64,000 bases of DNA from Sphingobium vermicomposti (GTDB taxonomy: Bacteria; Pseudomonadota; Alphaproteobacteria; Sphingomonadales; Sphingomonadaceae): NCBI RefSeq assembly GCF_011762025.1, contig NZ_JAASQR010000001.1:310001-374000 (forward strand). The letters are read 5' to 3'. Positions 26,040 to 35,393 of the stretch are shown here, piece after piece. How positions within the stretch are numbered: the first letter of the stretch is position 1; each line of letters opens with the position of its first letter. The notes under the pieces are model-generated. The model saw nothing but the letters and a program-made list of their open reading frames with translations. It did not search any database and was not told where the DNA came from. The position numbers and the translations under genes are program-made.

Positions 26040-26250
26040 ACGCGTTAGTCATTGAGCTGCCCGCAGGTGGGGAAGATTATCAAATGTTCCGAGCCGTCCC
26101 GCTCGTGGTCGCGATCATGCAGCGGGGCATGGCTGATGTGCTTCTCAACCCCTGTATTTGGCTCGCGTTAACGCTGCACCCCCCGAAATTCTGGCAAGAT
26201 CGCCCCCACTCCCCCGTCGTCGGACACCCTAGGAGGAAGCAATTCAAACG

Positions 26251-26631
26251 GTGCGTATGATCCTTGCTCTAGCTTGCCTTGTTGCGGCCACGGCTGCTTA
26301 CGGATCGATGGTGGCGGGTCAGTCTGAGTCTGGCGCGACCGCGATCAGACCAGTGGACGGCGCGTCGGCGCGGGGTCTCAATTTCGCGCGGACGCATTGT
26401 TCGGCCTGCCATGCGGTGAACATGGGCATTTCACCCAAGCGCGAAGCGCCGTCTTTCGAAGCCGTGGTCAATGCGCCCGGACTGACCGCCGACACGCTGA
26501 AGCCTTGGCTCAGGGACTCGCACAATTACCCCGAAGTAATGAATTTTGCGATCGAGCCCGCTCAGATAGATGATCTTGTGGCCTATATGCTTACGCTTCA
26601 GAACTCCGAATACACTCCGCCTACTCAGTAG
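26251..26631 (+). CDS. Small periplasmic c-type cytochrome
   Basis: 126 residues. A signal peptide (about 1-24) is followed by one heme-attachment motif CSACH (C50, C53, H54). A methionine in EVMNFAIEP near residue 91 is the likely sixth ligand. It is a class I monoheme cytochrome, probably an electron carrier to a terminal oxidase or reductase. AGGAGG lies 14 bases before GTG (26251) and 20 before ATG (26257), so the start could be two codons further in. It follows the FixLJ-receiver genes, and no partner enzyme is adjacent. Confidence 0.82.
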   Translation: MRMILALACLVAATAAYGSMVAGQSESGATAIRPVDGASARGLNFARTHCSACHAVNMGISPKREAPSFEAVVNAPGLTADTLKPWLRDSHNYPEVMNFAIEPAQIDDLVAYMLTLQNSEYTPPTQ

Positions 26632-26815
26632 CATTTGGACTGGTTTGTGTGAGCGGCGACCTATCCACCAGCGCTTCCTCTTGCAGCTTCTTTCAGACCC
26701 ACAGATGAGATCATAGCAGGAACAGTTCGTAGTTGAATTAATCCACGGCAATGGGGGCGATCGTCCGGCACCTGACGCTGCCTGTGGGTCATTTTGCAGG
26801 GGGACACGACCGAGG

Positions 26816-29347
26816 ATGAGTGTAGGAAAACAGCTTGATCATGCTGGTCTTTCCGCTTCTCAGGCGCGCCAGCGATTGGCGGAGGATGGCCCTAATGAAC
26901 TGCCCCGCCCGAACCGGCGGACACCGCTGCGGATCGCGGCCGAAGTGCTGCGCGAGCCGATGTTCGCGATGTTGCTGGCGGCCGGGACCATCTATCTGTT
27001 GCTGGGCGACAAGACCGAGGCGCTGGTCCTACTCGGCTTCGCGGGCCTCTCCATCCTCCTTACGATCGTTCAGGAAGCGCGAACCGAACGCACGCTGGAG
27101 GCGCTGCGCGACCTATCGGCACCGCGCGCGCTGGTCATCCGCGATGGCGAGACGGTGCGCGTTCCCGGACGCGAGGTGGTGCATGGCGACATGCTGGTGC
27201 TGGAAGCAGGCGACCGTGTCGCCGCCGATGCGCTGCTGATCGAGGTGCAGGAGCTGGAAGCCGACGAATCCCTGCTGACCGGCGAATCCGTCCCGGTGCG
27301 CAAGCGCGCGGCACAAGCCGGTGATCTCGACCAGGCTGAGCCGGGCGGCGACGATACGCCGCATCTCTTTTCGGGCGCGGTGGTCACGCGCGGCGGCGGG
27401 ATCGCGCGGGTGAGCGCGACCGGCCCACGCAGCCGCATCGGTCAGATCGGGCGCACCTTGACGACGCTGGAGACGCAGGCTCCGCAGCTCCAGAGGGAGG
27501 TAGCGCGAATGGTCAGCCTGTGCGCAGTCGGCGGGATCGCGGTCGCGCTCCTCGTCGTTCTGCTGGATGGCTGGCTGCGCGGTGACTGGATGGCGGCTCT
27601 GCTCGCCGGCATCGCGACTGCGATGTCCCTGCTACCGGAAGAATTCCCGGTCGTTCTCACCATCTTCCTCGCCATGGGCGCCTGGCGCATCGCGCAGGTG
27701 GGCGTGCTCACCCGCCGCGCTTCCGCCATTGAGGCGCTGGGCGCCGCGACGGTGTTGTGTACCGACAAGACCGGGACGCTGACCCAGAACCGCATGACCG
27801 TGACCGAACTGTGGCTCCCGTCAGGGCAGGCGGCGGTGCTCGGCAACGGTCTTCCCTCGCCCGAATTCCAGGCTGTGATCGAAACGGCGGCGCTGGCGAG
27901 CGCTCCGGTGCCGGTCGATCCGATGGAGGTGGCGTTCCACAACGCCGCGAAGGATGTCCGCATTCCTCTGCGGGAAGGGTGGCAACTGGCGCACACCAAT
28001 GGGCTGCGGCCCGACCTCCTTGCGATGTCCAACGTGTGGCAGACGGGTGCGGGAGAAACTCTGGCCGTGACCGCCAAGGGCGCGCCCGAAGCGATAGCCC
28101 GTCTTTGCCGGCTGGGCACAGATGCGCACCAGGCTCTCGATCAGGCCGTGCGCGCCATGGCAGCGCGCGGGATTCGCGTACTGGGCGTTGCGCACGCGAC
28201 GATTGCGCCGGAGGATCGCGACAAGGGGCATGAAGCGCACGCCTTCTCGCTGCTGGGCCTGATCGGCCTGATCGATCCGTTGCGGGCGGGGGTTCCGCAA
28301 GCGATCGCCCAATGCGCGGCTGCGGGAATCCGGGTGGTGATGATCACGGGCGACTACCCCGCCACTGCGCAGGCGATCGCCGCGCAGGCCGGGATCGTAT
28401 CGGGCGCCGTCATGACGGGCGATCAGATCAGCGCGCTCACGGTTGCCCAACTGGCCGATCGGGCGAAGGAGGTTGCGGTCTTTGCTCGCATCATGCCGGA
28501 GCAGAAGTTGCGCATCGTCTCCGCGCTCAAGGCGGCCGGGGAAGTCGTCGCGATGACCGGCGACGGGGTGAACGATGCGCCGGCGCTCAAGGCGGCGCAT
28601 ATCGGTATCGCAATGGGCAAGCGCGGCACGGACGTGGCGCGCGAGGCATCGGCTATCGTGCTGGTGGAGGATGATTTCGGCGCGATCATTGTCGCCGTTC
28701 GGCTGGGCCGCCGCATCTACGACAATATTTGCAAGGCCATCGGCTTCATCTTCGCTGTGCATGTCCCGATCGCGGGGCTTGCGCTTTCGCCGCTGCTGCT
28801 GGGCTTACCGCTCGTGCTCGGGCCGATCCAGATTGCGCTGCTGGAAATGATCATCGATCCCGTCTGCGCGCTCGTCTTCGAAGTCGAGCGCGACGAGGAA
28901 CACAGCATGCGCCGACCACCGCGAGATTCTGCCAAACGCCTCTTTTCCTTGGGCTTGATTGCCCCGAGCATCGTCTATGGCGGCATCACTTTCGCGCTGC
29001 TGCTGGGGGCTCAGATCGCCACGACCTATTGGGGGTTCGCACCCGATCGAGTGAGGACGGTCTTGTTCTTCGGGCTGGTCGCCTCCACCATGGCGCTGGT
29101 GCTGGTGCACCGGTCATTCAGCACATCGCTCACGCGCGCCTTCTGGCGCAACAATGCCTCGCTGCGCTACGTTGCGGCGGCGGTGCTGGGGGCGTGCGGA
29201 TTGATCTTGAGCGTGGAGCCGCTGCGAGCCATGCTCCATTTCTCATCCTTGGAAGCAGGAGATTGGCTGTTCCTGATTGTACTACCCGTACTGCTGCTTT
29301 TGCTGTGTGAAGGCGTGAAGGGCTTGCAGAAAAAAATCAGCGTCTGA
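26816..29347 (+). CDS. Cation-transporting P-type ATPase (PEEFP type)
   Basis: 843 residues. Domain order: N-terminal actuator leader, membrane helices 1-2, actuator domain with TGES in SLLTGESVPVRKR, helices 3-4 with LLPEEFPVVLTIFLAMG, phosphorylation site CTDKTGTLTQ (D317), hinge AMTGDGVNDAPALK, and C-terminal helices with LLEMIIDPVCALVFEVE. It pumps a cation out at the cost of ATP. The helix-4 motif PEEFP instead of the PEGLP of calcium pumps places it in a separate P2-like group whose ion is not certain. Its 3' end overlaps the truncated MaoC-Pta gene on the other strand. No TACGTAA site was found directly before it. Confidence 0.85.
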   Translation: MSVGKQLDHAGLSASQARQRLAEDGPNELPRPNRRTPLRIAAEVLREPMFAMLLAAGTIYLLLGDKTEALVLLGFAGLSILLTIVQEARTERTLEALRDLSAPRALVIRDGETVRVPGREVVHGDMLVLEAGDRVAADALLIEVQELEADESLLTGESVPVRKRAAQAGDLDQAEPGGDDTPHLFSGAVVTRGGGIARVSATGPRSRIGQIGRTLTTLETQAPQLQREVARMVSLCAVGGIAVALLVVLLDGWLRGDWMAALLAGIATAMSLLPEEFPVVLTIFLAMGAWRIAQVGVLTRRASAIEALGAATVLCTDKTGTLTQNRMTVTELWLPSGQAAVLGNGLPSPEFQAVIETAALASAPVPVDPMEVAFHNAAKDVRIPLREGWQLAHTNGLRPDLLAMSNVWQTGAGETLAVTAKGAPEAIARLCRLGTDAHQALDQAVRAMAARGIRVLGVAHATIAPEDRDKGHEAHAFSLLGLIGLIDPLRAGVPQAIAQCAAAGIRVVMITGDYPATAQAIAAQAGIVSGAVMTGDQISALTVAQLADRAKEVAVFARIMPEQKLRIVSALKAAGEVVAMTGDGVNDAPALKAAHIGIAMGKRGTDVAREASAIVLVEDDFGAIIVAVRLGRRIYDNICKAIGFIFAVHVPIAGLALSPLLLGLPLVLGPIQIALLEMIIDPVCALVFEVERDEEHSMRRPPRDSAKRLFSLGLIAPSIVYGGITFALLLGAQIATTYWGFAPDRVRTVLFFGLVASTMALVLVHRSFSTSLTRAFWRNNASLRYVAAAVLGACGLILSVEPLRAMLHFSSLEAGDWLFLIVLPVLLLLLCEGVKGLQKKISV

Positions 29348-29974
29348 TCCTGATCTCCTGGGGTCGATGAGTCGTGCTTCCGCGGCATCCACCGCTGCCG
29401 CCAAGGCCGCTGCGCTGCATGGGTGCGCCACCGCTGTCGCCAGCGCGTCACCGCCCTGGGTCCGCTCGATCAGCCGGCGATATCCGTCATGCGCCGCCAC
29501 CCGCACATCGGGCGACGCCATGCGCGGCCGCCGAACTTTCTCGCAGGGCGCGCCCACTTCCGCCTGCCCGGTGATGACGACCTCTCCGCTTTGATTGACG
29601 CATCGGCAGTCCAGGACGAGAACGCAGCCCTCGATCCTCTTCTCTGCAACCGTCACCGTCGCCGTGATGACATCGCCCACGTCGACCGGGCGGACAAATC
29701 GCAGCGATTGGCCCAGATAGGTCGTGCCTGCGCCGGGCAGTTCGGTGCCGAGCACGGCCGAAATCAGTCCGCTGCCCCATAGGCCACGCGCGACAACACG
29801 ACGAGGAGATTCGGAATCGACCCTGTCCGCTTCGATGTCGGACGGACTCTCCTCGCCTGAAACAAGCGCGAAGAGCTCGATATCCGCGGCGGACAGAGTG
29901 CGCGAGAGACTGGCCTGATCGCCGAGCTGGATCTCGTCGAAGGTCCGGTTCTCGATGAACTCCGTGTCGGTCAT
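29282..29974 (-). pseudogene. MaoC-phosphotransacetylase fusion gene, C-terminal Pta domain deleted
   Basis: 230 residues. Residues about 10-140 are a MaoC-like hot-dog domain (enoyl-CoA hydratase type, with RPVDVGDVITATVTVAEK). Residues 155-205 are the beginning of a phosphate acetyl/butyryltransferase domain up to AAEARLIDP. There the family sequence stops: from about 29360 leftward the frame runs through unrelated DNA and into the end of the P-type ATPase gene on the other strand. Intact proteins of this bifunctional family are about 460 residues, so roughly half is missing. The deletion endpoint lies within about 15 bases of the ATPase stop. The MaoC part may still fold, but phosphotransacetylase activity must be lost. 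Confidence 0.75.
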
Positions 29975-30081
29975 CCGCTACTCTCCAAGGCAGGTTTGCC
30001 GGACAGGTGCCCGATCACGGCTAGACCAAGGTCGCCAGCAGCGAGGCGCCGCACCTCTGCTCCGAGGTGGGCCTTCGGGGA

Positions 30082-30089
30082 ATACGTAA
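30082..30089 (+). promoter_or_regulatory. TACGTAA motif upstream of GNAT gene
   Basis: ATACGTAA followed by CATTCCC, 147 bases before the acetyltransferase start and about 107 bases before the truncated MaoC-Pta start on the other strand, so it could serve either gene. Confidence 0.4.
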
Positions 30090-30235
30090 CATTCCCAAGC
30101 CCGCCAGCCGCTTGAACAAGCTATTCTCCGGACAGGTTCATATCGTGTCGAGAGCGGCTTTCAGATCACGTGAACTGGTCGGCGACTGAATTTTCGCTCT
30201 CTTCACGATCCCGAGGTTCAAAGCGAGAATAGCAT

Positions 30236-30751
30236 ATGTCCAACGTCTCGTCCTTCACCGAGCTTGTCACTCATTCCGGTCTGGGCTTGTCCGTGCGCCC
30301 CGTTGACCGAGGCGATGGCGCGCTGCTCAAGGATTTCTTCGAAGGAGTTTCTTCGGAAGATCTTCGCTTTCGGTTCTTGACGGCCATGCTGGAGGTTTCC
30401 GACGAACAGATCGCGATCATGGTCGATGTCGATCACAAACAGACGGAGGATTTCCTCGCGTTCGTCGACAATGGAACTCTCGTCGGCACCGCGATGATCG
30501 CCATCGATCCATCGCGCGAGCGCGCGGAGGTCGCGATCGCGGTGCGCGCCGATTTCAAGCACCGGGGCGTGGGCTGGACGCTGCTGAATCACGCCGCCGA
30601 CTATGCCCGAACCCAGGGCATCCAGACGCTGGAGGCGGTAGAGAGCCGGCTCAATCAGAAGGCCATCGAGGTCGAGCGAGATTCGGGCTTCACGGTCAAA
30701 GGCTATCCCGGTGATTCCACTCTGGTCATAGTTTCGAAGCAGCTCCAATAG
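30236..30751 (+). CDS. GNAT-family N-acetyltransferase
   Basis: 171 residues with one GNAT fold. SVRPVDRGDGALLKDFFEGVS is its N-terminal strand-helix unit, EVAIAVRADFKHRGVGWTLL is the acetyl-CoA-binding motif A (with the RxGxG-like HRGVG), and FTVKGYPGDSTL ends the fold. It resembles the catalytic domain of bacterial protein lysine acetyltransferases of the Pat type, although no CoA-ligase-like or cAMP domain is attached. Substrate unknown. It lies directly before a Zn alcohol dehydrogenase (35 bases), with which it is probably co-transcribed. Confidence 0.82.
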   Translation: MSNVSSFTELVTHSGLGLSVRPVDRGDGALLKDFFEGVSSEDLRFRFLTAMLEVSDEQIAIMVDVDHKQTEDFLAFVDNGTLVGTAMIAIDPSRERAEVAIAVRADFKHRGVGWTLLNHAADYARTQGIQTLEAVESRLNQKAIEVERDSGFTVKGYPGDSTLVIVSKQLQ

Positions 30752-30786
30752 TCGCGTTGCTCGCTACGCAACCTGGTCCCCGGACT

Positions 30787-31800
30787 ATGACCGAAATGTT
30801 GGCCATGGAACTTGATGTGGTCGGAGGCCCGCTCCGGCTCGTCTTCCGTGCCATTCCGACGCCCGGAGCCGGCGAACTGCTGATCAGGGTGGCCGCCTGC
30901 GGCGTTTGCCGAACGGATCTCCATATCCTCGATGGAGAGGTCGATGCGCGGCTCCCCATCATACCCGGGCACGAGATTGTCGGCGAGGTCGTGGCTCTCG
31001 GCGAGGGTGTCGCGGGCTTCCAGACCGGGGACCGGGTGGGCGTACCTTGGCTGGGCCACAGTTGCGGCCGTTGCGGCTATTGCCGCGCCGGTCGCGAGAA
31101 CTTGTGCGACAGCCCGGCGTTTACAGGCTGCACGCGCGATGGGGGCTATGCGACCCATGCGGTTGCCGATGCGCACTTCTGCTTCCCGATTCCCGCCATC
31201 TATTCCGATGAAGAGGCCGCGCCCCTGCTCTGCGCCGGGCTCATCGGCTGGCGATCGCTCTGTGCCGCGGGAGAGGGGCATCGCATAGGGCTCTACGGCT
31301 TTGGTGCTGCCGCCCACATCGTCGCCCAAATCGCCTCCTGGCAGGGCAGGGACGTCTATGCCTTCACCAAGCCTGGTGACGAAAGCGGGCAGACCTTCGC
31401 CCGTTCGCTCGGCTGTGTCTGGGCAGGATCGTCGGATACCGCTCCTCCAGTGGAACTCGATGCCGCCATTCTGTTCGCGCCGGTCGGCGCGCTGGTCCCT
31501 CTCGCGCTCCAAGCGGTGCACAAGGGAGGACGCGTAATCTGCGCCGGCATTCACATGAGCGACATTCCCTCCTTTCCCTACGGCTATCTCTGGGGAGAGC
31601 GCACCATCGCATCCGTCGCCAATCTCACCCGCGAAGATGGCGTCAGCTTCTTCGCCGCTGTCCAGAAGGCCCGGATCAGATCCGTCACGACACCCTTTCC
31701 CCTGGAAGAGGCGAACATCGCGCTCGAGCGCTTGCGCGTCGGGGCCTTGGACGGCGCTGCGGTTCTCATCCCGCCCCAATCGGCTCCGGTCTCATCCTGA
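30787..31800 (+). CDS. Zinc-dependent alcohol dehydrogenase (AdhA-like)
   Basis: 337 residues. Catalytic zinc ligands: Cys in CGVCRTDLH, His in PGHEIVGEV. Structural zinc cysteines lie in SCGRCGYCRAGRENLC. The nucleotide-binding region is GLYGFGAAAHIVAQIA, where the usual GxGxxG is GFGAAA. The CGVCRTDLHILDGE style matches the AdhA group that reduces aldehydes or oxidises small alcohols with NAD(P). The ATG at 30787 is chosen because the earlier TTG at 30757 adds non-conserved residues; no clear ribosome-binding site is visible. It lies between the GNAT gene and a universal stress protein gene. Confidence 0.82.
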   Translation: MTEMLAMELDVVGGPLRLVFRAIPTPGAGELLIRVAACGVCRTDLHILDGEVDARLPIIPGHEIVGEVVALGEGVAGFQTGDRVGVPWLGHSCGRCGYCRAGRENLCDSPAFTGCTRDGGYATHAVADAHFCFPIPAIYSDEEAAPLLCAGLIGWRSLCAAGEGHRIGLYGFGAAAHIVAQIASWQGRDVYAFTKPGDESGQTFARSLGCVWAGSSDTAPPVELDAAILFAPVGALVPLALQAVHKGGRVICAGIHMSDIPSFPYGYLWGERTIASVANLTREDGVSFFAAVQKARIRSVTTPFPLEEANIALERLRVGALDGAAVLIPPQSAPVSS

Positions 31801-31869
31801 ATGGCTTGATGCGGCCGAGCCACAAGGGCGCGGCGTGTCTTAGCCGGCCAGCACCTGCCCTTGGTAAAG

Positions 31870-31877
31870 TTACGGAG
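31870..31877 (+). promoter_or_regulatory. Degenerate TACGTAA-like motif upstream of USP
   Basis: TTACGGAG, one base off the motif, 35 bases before the universal stress protein start and followed by TGCCACGC. Listed as a weak member of the motif family. Confidence 0.25.
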
Positions 31878-31911
31878 TGCCACGCAGCCTCTACCGCACC
31901 ATGCTGGCGGC

Positions 31912-32748
31912 ATGAACAGAAATGCACCGATCAAAGACGTGTTGGCCATTGTCGATGGTTGGCCATCTTCGATGAGCGCCGTCGATCAAGCCCTCGCATA
32001 TGCCGGCCAGTACGAGGCCACGCTTACGGTCATCGTGATCACGGAAAACCTCTCGCTCGCGGCAGCGATCGATCCCATGGCATACGCCCAGGTCCTGACC
32101 GTGTCCGATCAGCAGCAGAGCGAGCATCTGGCGGCCGTACGCGAGCGCGCCAAGAATGCAGCCATCCACGTCGAAGTACGAGGACTGTTCGAGGCCACGA
32201 CGCTGCTGCCGGGGCTGACCAAAGCGGAAGGCCAGTATGCCGATGTCGCGCTCATTCCCGGCGCCGATCGCTGGCAAAATGACGGCCTGCGGCGTCATAT
32301 CACCGAAGCGCTGATCTTTGCCGGAGTTCCGACGCTCGTGATGCCGGCAACCTGGAAACCCTCTCCCGCCCGGCATGTGGCGCTCGGTTGGAACGCATCG
32401 CTCGAAGCATTCAGGGCCGCACGAGCCGCCCTGAATCTCGTCGAGCCCAATTCGCAGATCGATGTGGTGATTGTCGATGGGCTCGAGAGCGCCAAATCCG
32501 GCCAGCCGCTCACTGGAATGCATATTGCTCGCCATCTCGCGCGCCATGGTCACAACGCGAATGTTCACGCGACAAGCTCGGCAACTCGCGGGACAGCAGG
32601 GGCGCTCCAGTTCTTCGCGGCGCATCAGAACGCGGACCTGCTCATCGTCGGCGGCTATGGCCGCTCGCGAGCCGTCGAGTTCGTCCTCGGAGGCGTAACG
32701 CGAGAGCTGCTCGGAAATCAGCGCCTGCCCATCTTGTTCGTGCATTGA
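31912..32748 (+). CDS. Universal stress protein (tandem-domain, class with LGG loop)
   Basis: 278 residues from the ATG at 31912. Two UspA-like halves: the first begins KDVLAIVDGW, and the second begins HVALGWNAS and ends with the nucleotide-loop region GGYGRSRAVEFVLGGVTREL. The G-x2-G-x9-G pattern is kept, but the Ser/Thr after the last Gly is replaced by Gly-Val-Thr. It belongs to the same paralogue class as the proteins at 36359, 43459 and 57475, all with [10 protein letters not shown] or similar before the last strand. Role: survival in growth arrest or low oxygen, inferred from family and context. It precedes the ADH-phosphorylase-PRPP synthetase operon by 36 bases and may be its first gene. 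Confidence 0.83.
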   Translation: MNRNAPIKDVLAIVDGWPSSMSAVDQALAYAGQYEATLTVIVITENLSLAAAIDPMAYAQVLTVSDQQQSEHLAAVRERAKNAAIHVEVRGLFEATTLLPGLTKAEGQYADVALIPGADRWQNDGLRRHITEALIFAGVPTLVMPATWKPSPARHVALGWNASLEAFRAARAALNLVEPNSQIDVVIVDGLESAKSGQPLTGMHIARHLARHGHNANVHATSSATRGTAGALQFFAAHQNADLLIVGGYGRSRAVEFVLGGVTRELLGNQRLPILFVH

Positions 32749-32784
32749 CGGTCGCGTGCGCAACTCCAATTCAACAGGGAGGGG

Positions 32785-33825
32785 ATGATGAAAGCCCTTG
32801 TGTATCACGGACCCGGCCAGAAAAGCCTCGACGAACGTCCCAAGCCGACCGTGCAGGCGCCGACCGACGCCATCGTCCGCATCACCAAGACGACCATTTG
32901 CGGCACGGATCTGCATATCCTCAAGGGAGATGTCCCGACTTGCGAGCCCGGCAGGATTCTCGGTCACGAAGGTGTGGGCGTGATCGAAGAGGTCGGCGCA
33001 GCTGTTGCCAGTTTCAAGCCGGGCGATCATGTCCTGATTTCATGCATCACCTCCTGCGCGCGATGCGAGTATTGCCGGCGCGGCATGTACTCGCATTGCG
33101 CCGAAGGCGGGTGGGTGCTCGGCCACATGATCGATGGCACGCAGGCCGAGTTCGTGCGGATCCCCCATGCCGACAACAGCCTCCACCCTATCCCTGCTGA
33201 CGCTGACGAGGAGGCCCTCGTCATGCTGAGCGACATCCTGCCGACCGGGTACGAATGCGGTGTGCTCAACGGCAAGGTCACGCCGGGAAGCAGTGTGGCG
33301 ATCATCGGTGCCGGGCCGATCGGTCTTGCGACTCTGCTGACCGCGCAATTCTACGCTCCGTCGCGGATCGTCATGATCGACCTCGACGATCACCGCCTCG
33401 CCGTGGCCCGCCAATTTGGCGCCACTCACACCTTTAACAGCACGCGTGATCCGATCGTCCGGCTGGTTCGCGATCTGACTGAAGGGAAAGGTGTCGATGC
33501 CGCCATCGAAGCCGTCGGCGTTCCCGCGACCTTCGAACTGTGCGAGGAACTGGTGGCGCCGGGCGGCGTTATAGCCAATGTGGGGGTTCACGGAGCGAAG
33601 GTCGATCTTCACCTTGAAGAGCTCTGGTCGCGCAATATCACGATCACGACGCGGCTTGTCGATACGGTCAGCACGCCGATGCTTCTCAAGACGGTTGAGG
33701 CCAAACGCCTGCAACCCGAGCAGCTGGTCACGCATCGATTCACCCTGCCGGACATCCTGGATGCTTACGATACCTTCTCCCGCGCGGCCGACACGGGAGC
33801 CTTGAAGGTGGTCATCGCGGCGTGA
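32785..33825 (+). CDS. Zinc-dependent alcohol dehydrogenase, second copy
   Basis: 346 residues. Zinc ligands: Cys in TICGTDLHILKGD and GHEGVGVIEEVG for the catalytic site, and SCARCEYCRRGMYSHC for the structural site. The NAD-binding loop is IIGAGPIGLATLL. The TICGTDLHILKGDVPTC opening is typical of the TDH/2,3-butanediol-type group of zinc dehydrogenases found with hypoxia genes, and substrates are probably short alcohols. AGGGAGGGG precedes two consecutive ATG codons. Its stop overlaps the GTG start of the phosphorylase by four bases (GTGA), indicating translational coupling. Confidence 0.83.
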   Translation: MMKALVYHGPGQKSLDERPKPTVQAPTDAIVRITKTTICGTDLHILKGDVPTCEPGRILGHEGVGVIEEVGAAVASFKPGDHVLISCITSCARCEYCRRGMYSHCAEGGWVLGHMIDGTQAEFVRIPHADNSLHPIPADADEEALVMLSDILPTGYECGVLNGKVTPGSSVAIIGAGPIGLATLLTAQFYAPSRIVMIDLDDHRLAVARQFGATHTFNSTRDPIVRLVRDLTEGKGVDAAIEAVGVPATFELCEELVAPGGVIANVGVHGAKVDLHLEELWSRNITITTRLVDTVSTPMLLKTVEAKRLQPEQLVTHRFTLPDILDAYDTFSRAADTGALKVVIAA

Positions 33826-35393
33826 CGGAGAGTCTTACCAGCGGTCGCGCCGACAGGTTGCACGTGCAGAACAACCTTGGCGTACCGGGCCGCGTTGAAC
33901 CGTCTTTCGCGCGGGCGCGGCGGCTACACCTCCACACGCACCATGAGCTGGTCGCCATTATGCGGGCTGACAGCCCGGTCTGCCACGCCGAAGGCCTCGC
34001 TCCTCATACTCAGATCTATATCCGAGGCGGGAGCGAGCCCATTGCCGCTACCCTGTACCAGGTCGATGGGAACTTTCTGGCCGGCGACGAAATCGGTCTG
34101 TCCGAAGCGGCATGGAACGCGCTCGGCGTGGAGGAGGGGACGATCCTGCAGGTCGGGCACGCGCCGCCGCTCGAGTCGATCGCCTGCCTTCGCCAGCGCA
34201 TCTATGGGCATCGGCTAAGCGCTGAGGCCTTGAGCCACATCGTCGAGGACGTGGTGGCCGGACGCTATACCGACGTTCACTTGGCAGCCTTCCTGACAGC
34301 GACGGCTGCCTGCCCGTTCAACGAAGACGAAACCTACTTCCTTACCAAGGCTATGGTCGAGGCCGGCGACCGCTTGAGCTGGCCAAGCGAGATCGTCGTC
34401 GACAAGCATTGTGTGGGGGGCCTGCCCGGCAACCGGACGACACCGATCATTGTGGCGATCGCCGCCGCTTGTGGCCTGACGATGCCCAAGACATCTTCGC
34501 GCGCGATCACGTCGCCGGCGGGGACCGCCGACACCATGGAAACGCTCACCCGCGTCGACCTCGACCTCGATGCCATGCAGCGCGTCGTCGCAGCTGAAGG
34601 CGGTTGCCTGGCGTGGGGTGGCGCGGTGTGCCTGAGCCCGGCCGATGACATCTTCATCGGCGTCGAGCGCGCGCTCGATATCGATACGGAAGGGCAACTG
34701 ATCGCATCGGTCCTGTCGAAGAAAATCGCGGCAGGCGCCACCCATGTCGTGCTCGATATCCCCGTGGGCCCAACGGCAAAGGTCCGCAGCGCGCCGGCCG
34801 CCGATCGGCTCGCGGCAACACTGAGCGCCGTTGCGGCGCGCTTTGGCGTCGTCACTCGCTGCGTCCAGACCGATGGTACGCAGCCGGTAGGCAGGTCTAT
34901 CGGACCTGCTCTCGAGGCGCGCGATGTCATCGCCGTCCTGATGGGTGCCGCCGATGCGCCGAGCGACCTCCGCGATCGGGCTTGCACGCTCGCCGGCGTG
35001 GTTCTCGAACTGGGTGCCGCCGCCTCGAAAGGCGAGGGCCGCGAGCTTGCCATGCGCACGCTGGCCGACGGGAGTGCCTGGAAGAAGTTTCAGCGCATCT
35101 GTCATGCTCAGGGCGGGATGCGCACGCCGCCGATAGCGCCGCTCACGCATCCAATCGTGGCAACCCACAGCGGCCGGGTCACGCACATCGACAATCGCCG
35201 GATCGCCAGGCTTGCCAAGCTGGCGGGCGCGCCGGACGCTCCTGCCGCGGGAATGGTTCTGCATGTCGTCCTGGGCGACGAAATTATTGCCGGACAGCCC
35301 CTCCTGACCCTTCATGCCCAATCGCAAGGCGAAATGGCCTATGCGTTGACCTATGCCGCGGCCAATCGCGACATGCTCACCATCGCGCCATGA
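33822..35393 (+). CDS. AMP phosphorylase / thymidine phosphorylase-family enzyme
   Basis: 523 residues, the long form of the family. An N-terminal extra domain (about 25-110) precedes the pyrimidine phosphorylase core. The core has DKHCVGGLPGNRTTPIIVA at about 195-215 (phosphate-binding loop) and PKTSSRAITSPAGTADTME at about 225-245, both nearly identical to archaeal AMP phosphorylases that convert AMP and phosphate to adenine and ribose 1,5-bisphosphate. Bacterial members are annotated putative thymidine phosphorylase, and their substrate is not settled. It is coupled to the ADH before it (GTGA overlap) and to the PRPP synthetase-like gene after it (ATGA overlap), suggesting a nucleotide-ribose salvage step. 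Confidence 0.8.
   Translation: MTESLTSGRADRLHVQNNLGVPGRVEPSFARARRLHLHTHHELVAIMRADSPVCHAEGLAPHTQIYIRGGSEPIAATLYQVDGNFLAGDEIGLSEAAWNALGVEEGTILQVGHAPPLESIACLRQRIYGHRLSAEALSHIVEDVVAGRYTDVHLAAFLTATAACPFNEDETYFLTKAMVEAGDRLSWPSEIVVDKHCVGGLPGNRTTPIIVAIAAACGLTMPKTSSRAITSPAGTADTMETLTRVDLDLDAMQRVVAAEGGCLAWGGAVCLSPADDIFIGVERALDIDTEGQLIASVLSKKIAAGATHVVLDIPVGPTAKVRSAPAADRLAATLSAVAARFGVVTRCVQTDGTQPVGRSIGPALEARDVIAVLMGAADAPSDLRDRACTLAGVVLELGAAASKGEGRELAMRTLADGSAWKKFQRICHAQGGMRTPPIAPLTHPIVATHSGRVTHIDNRRIARLAKLAGAPDAPAAGMVLHVVLGDEIIAGQPLLTLHAQSQGEMAYALTYAAANRDMLTIAP

Noticed and set aside
31891..35327. Long leftward open frames (31891-33030, 34215-35327) opposite the USP, ADH and phosphorylase genes.
   Set aside because: Products are low-complexity Arg/His-rich sequences without domains. 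The rightward genes have complete catalytic motifs.
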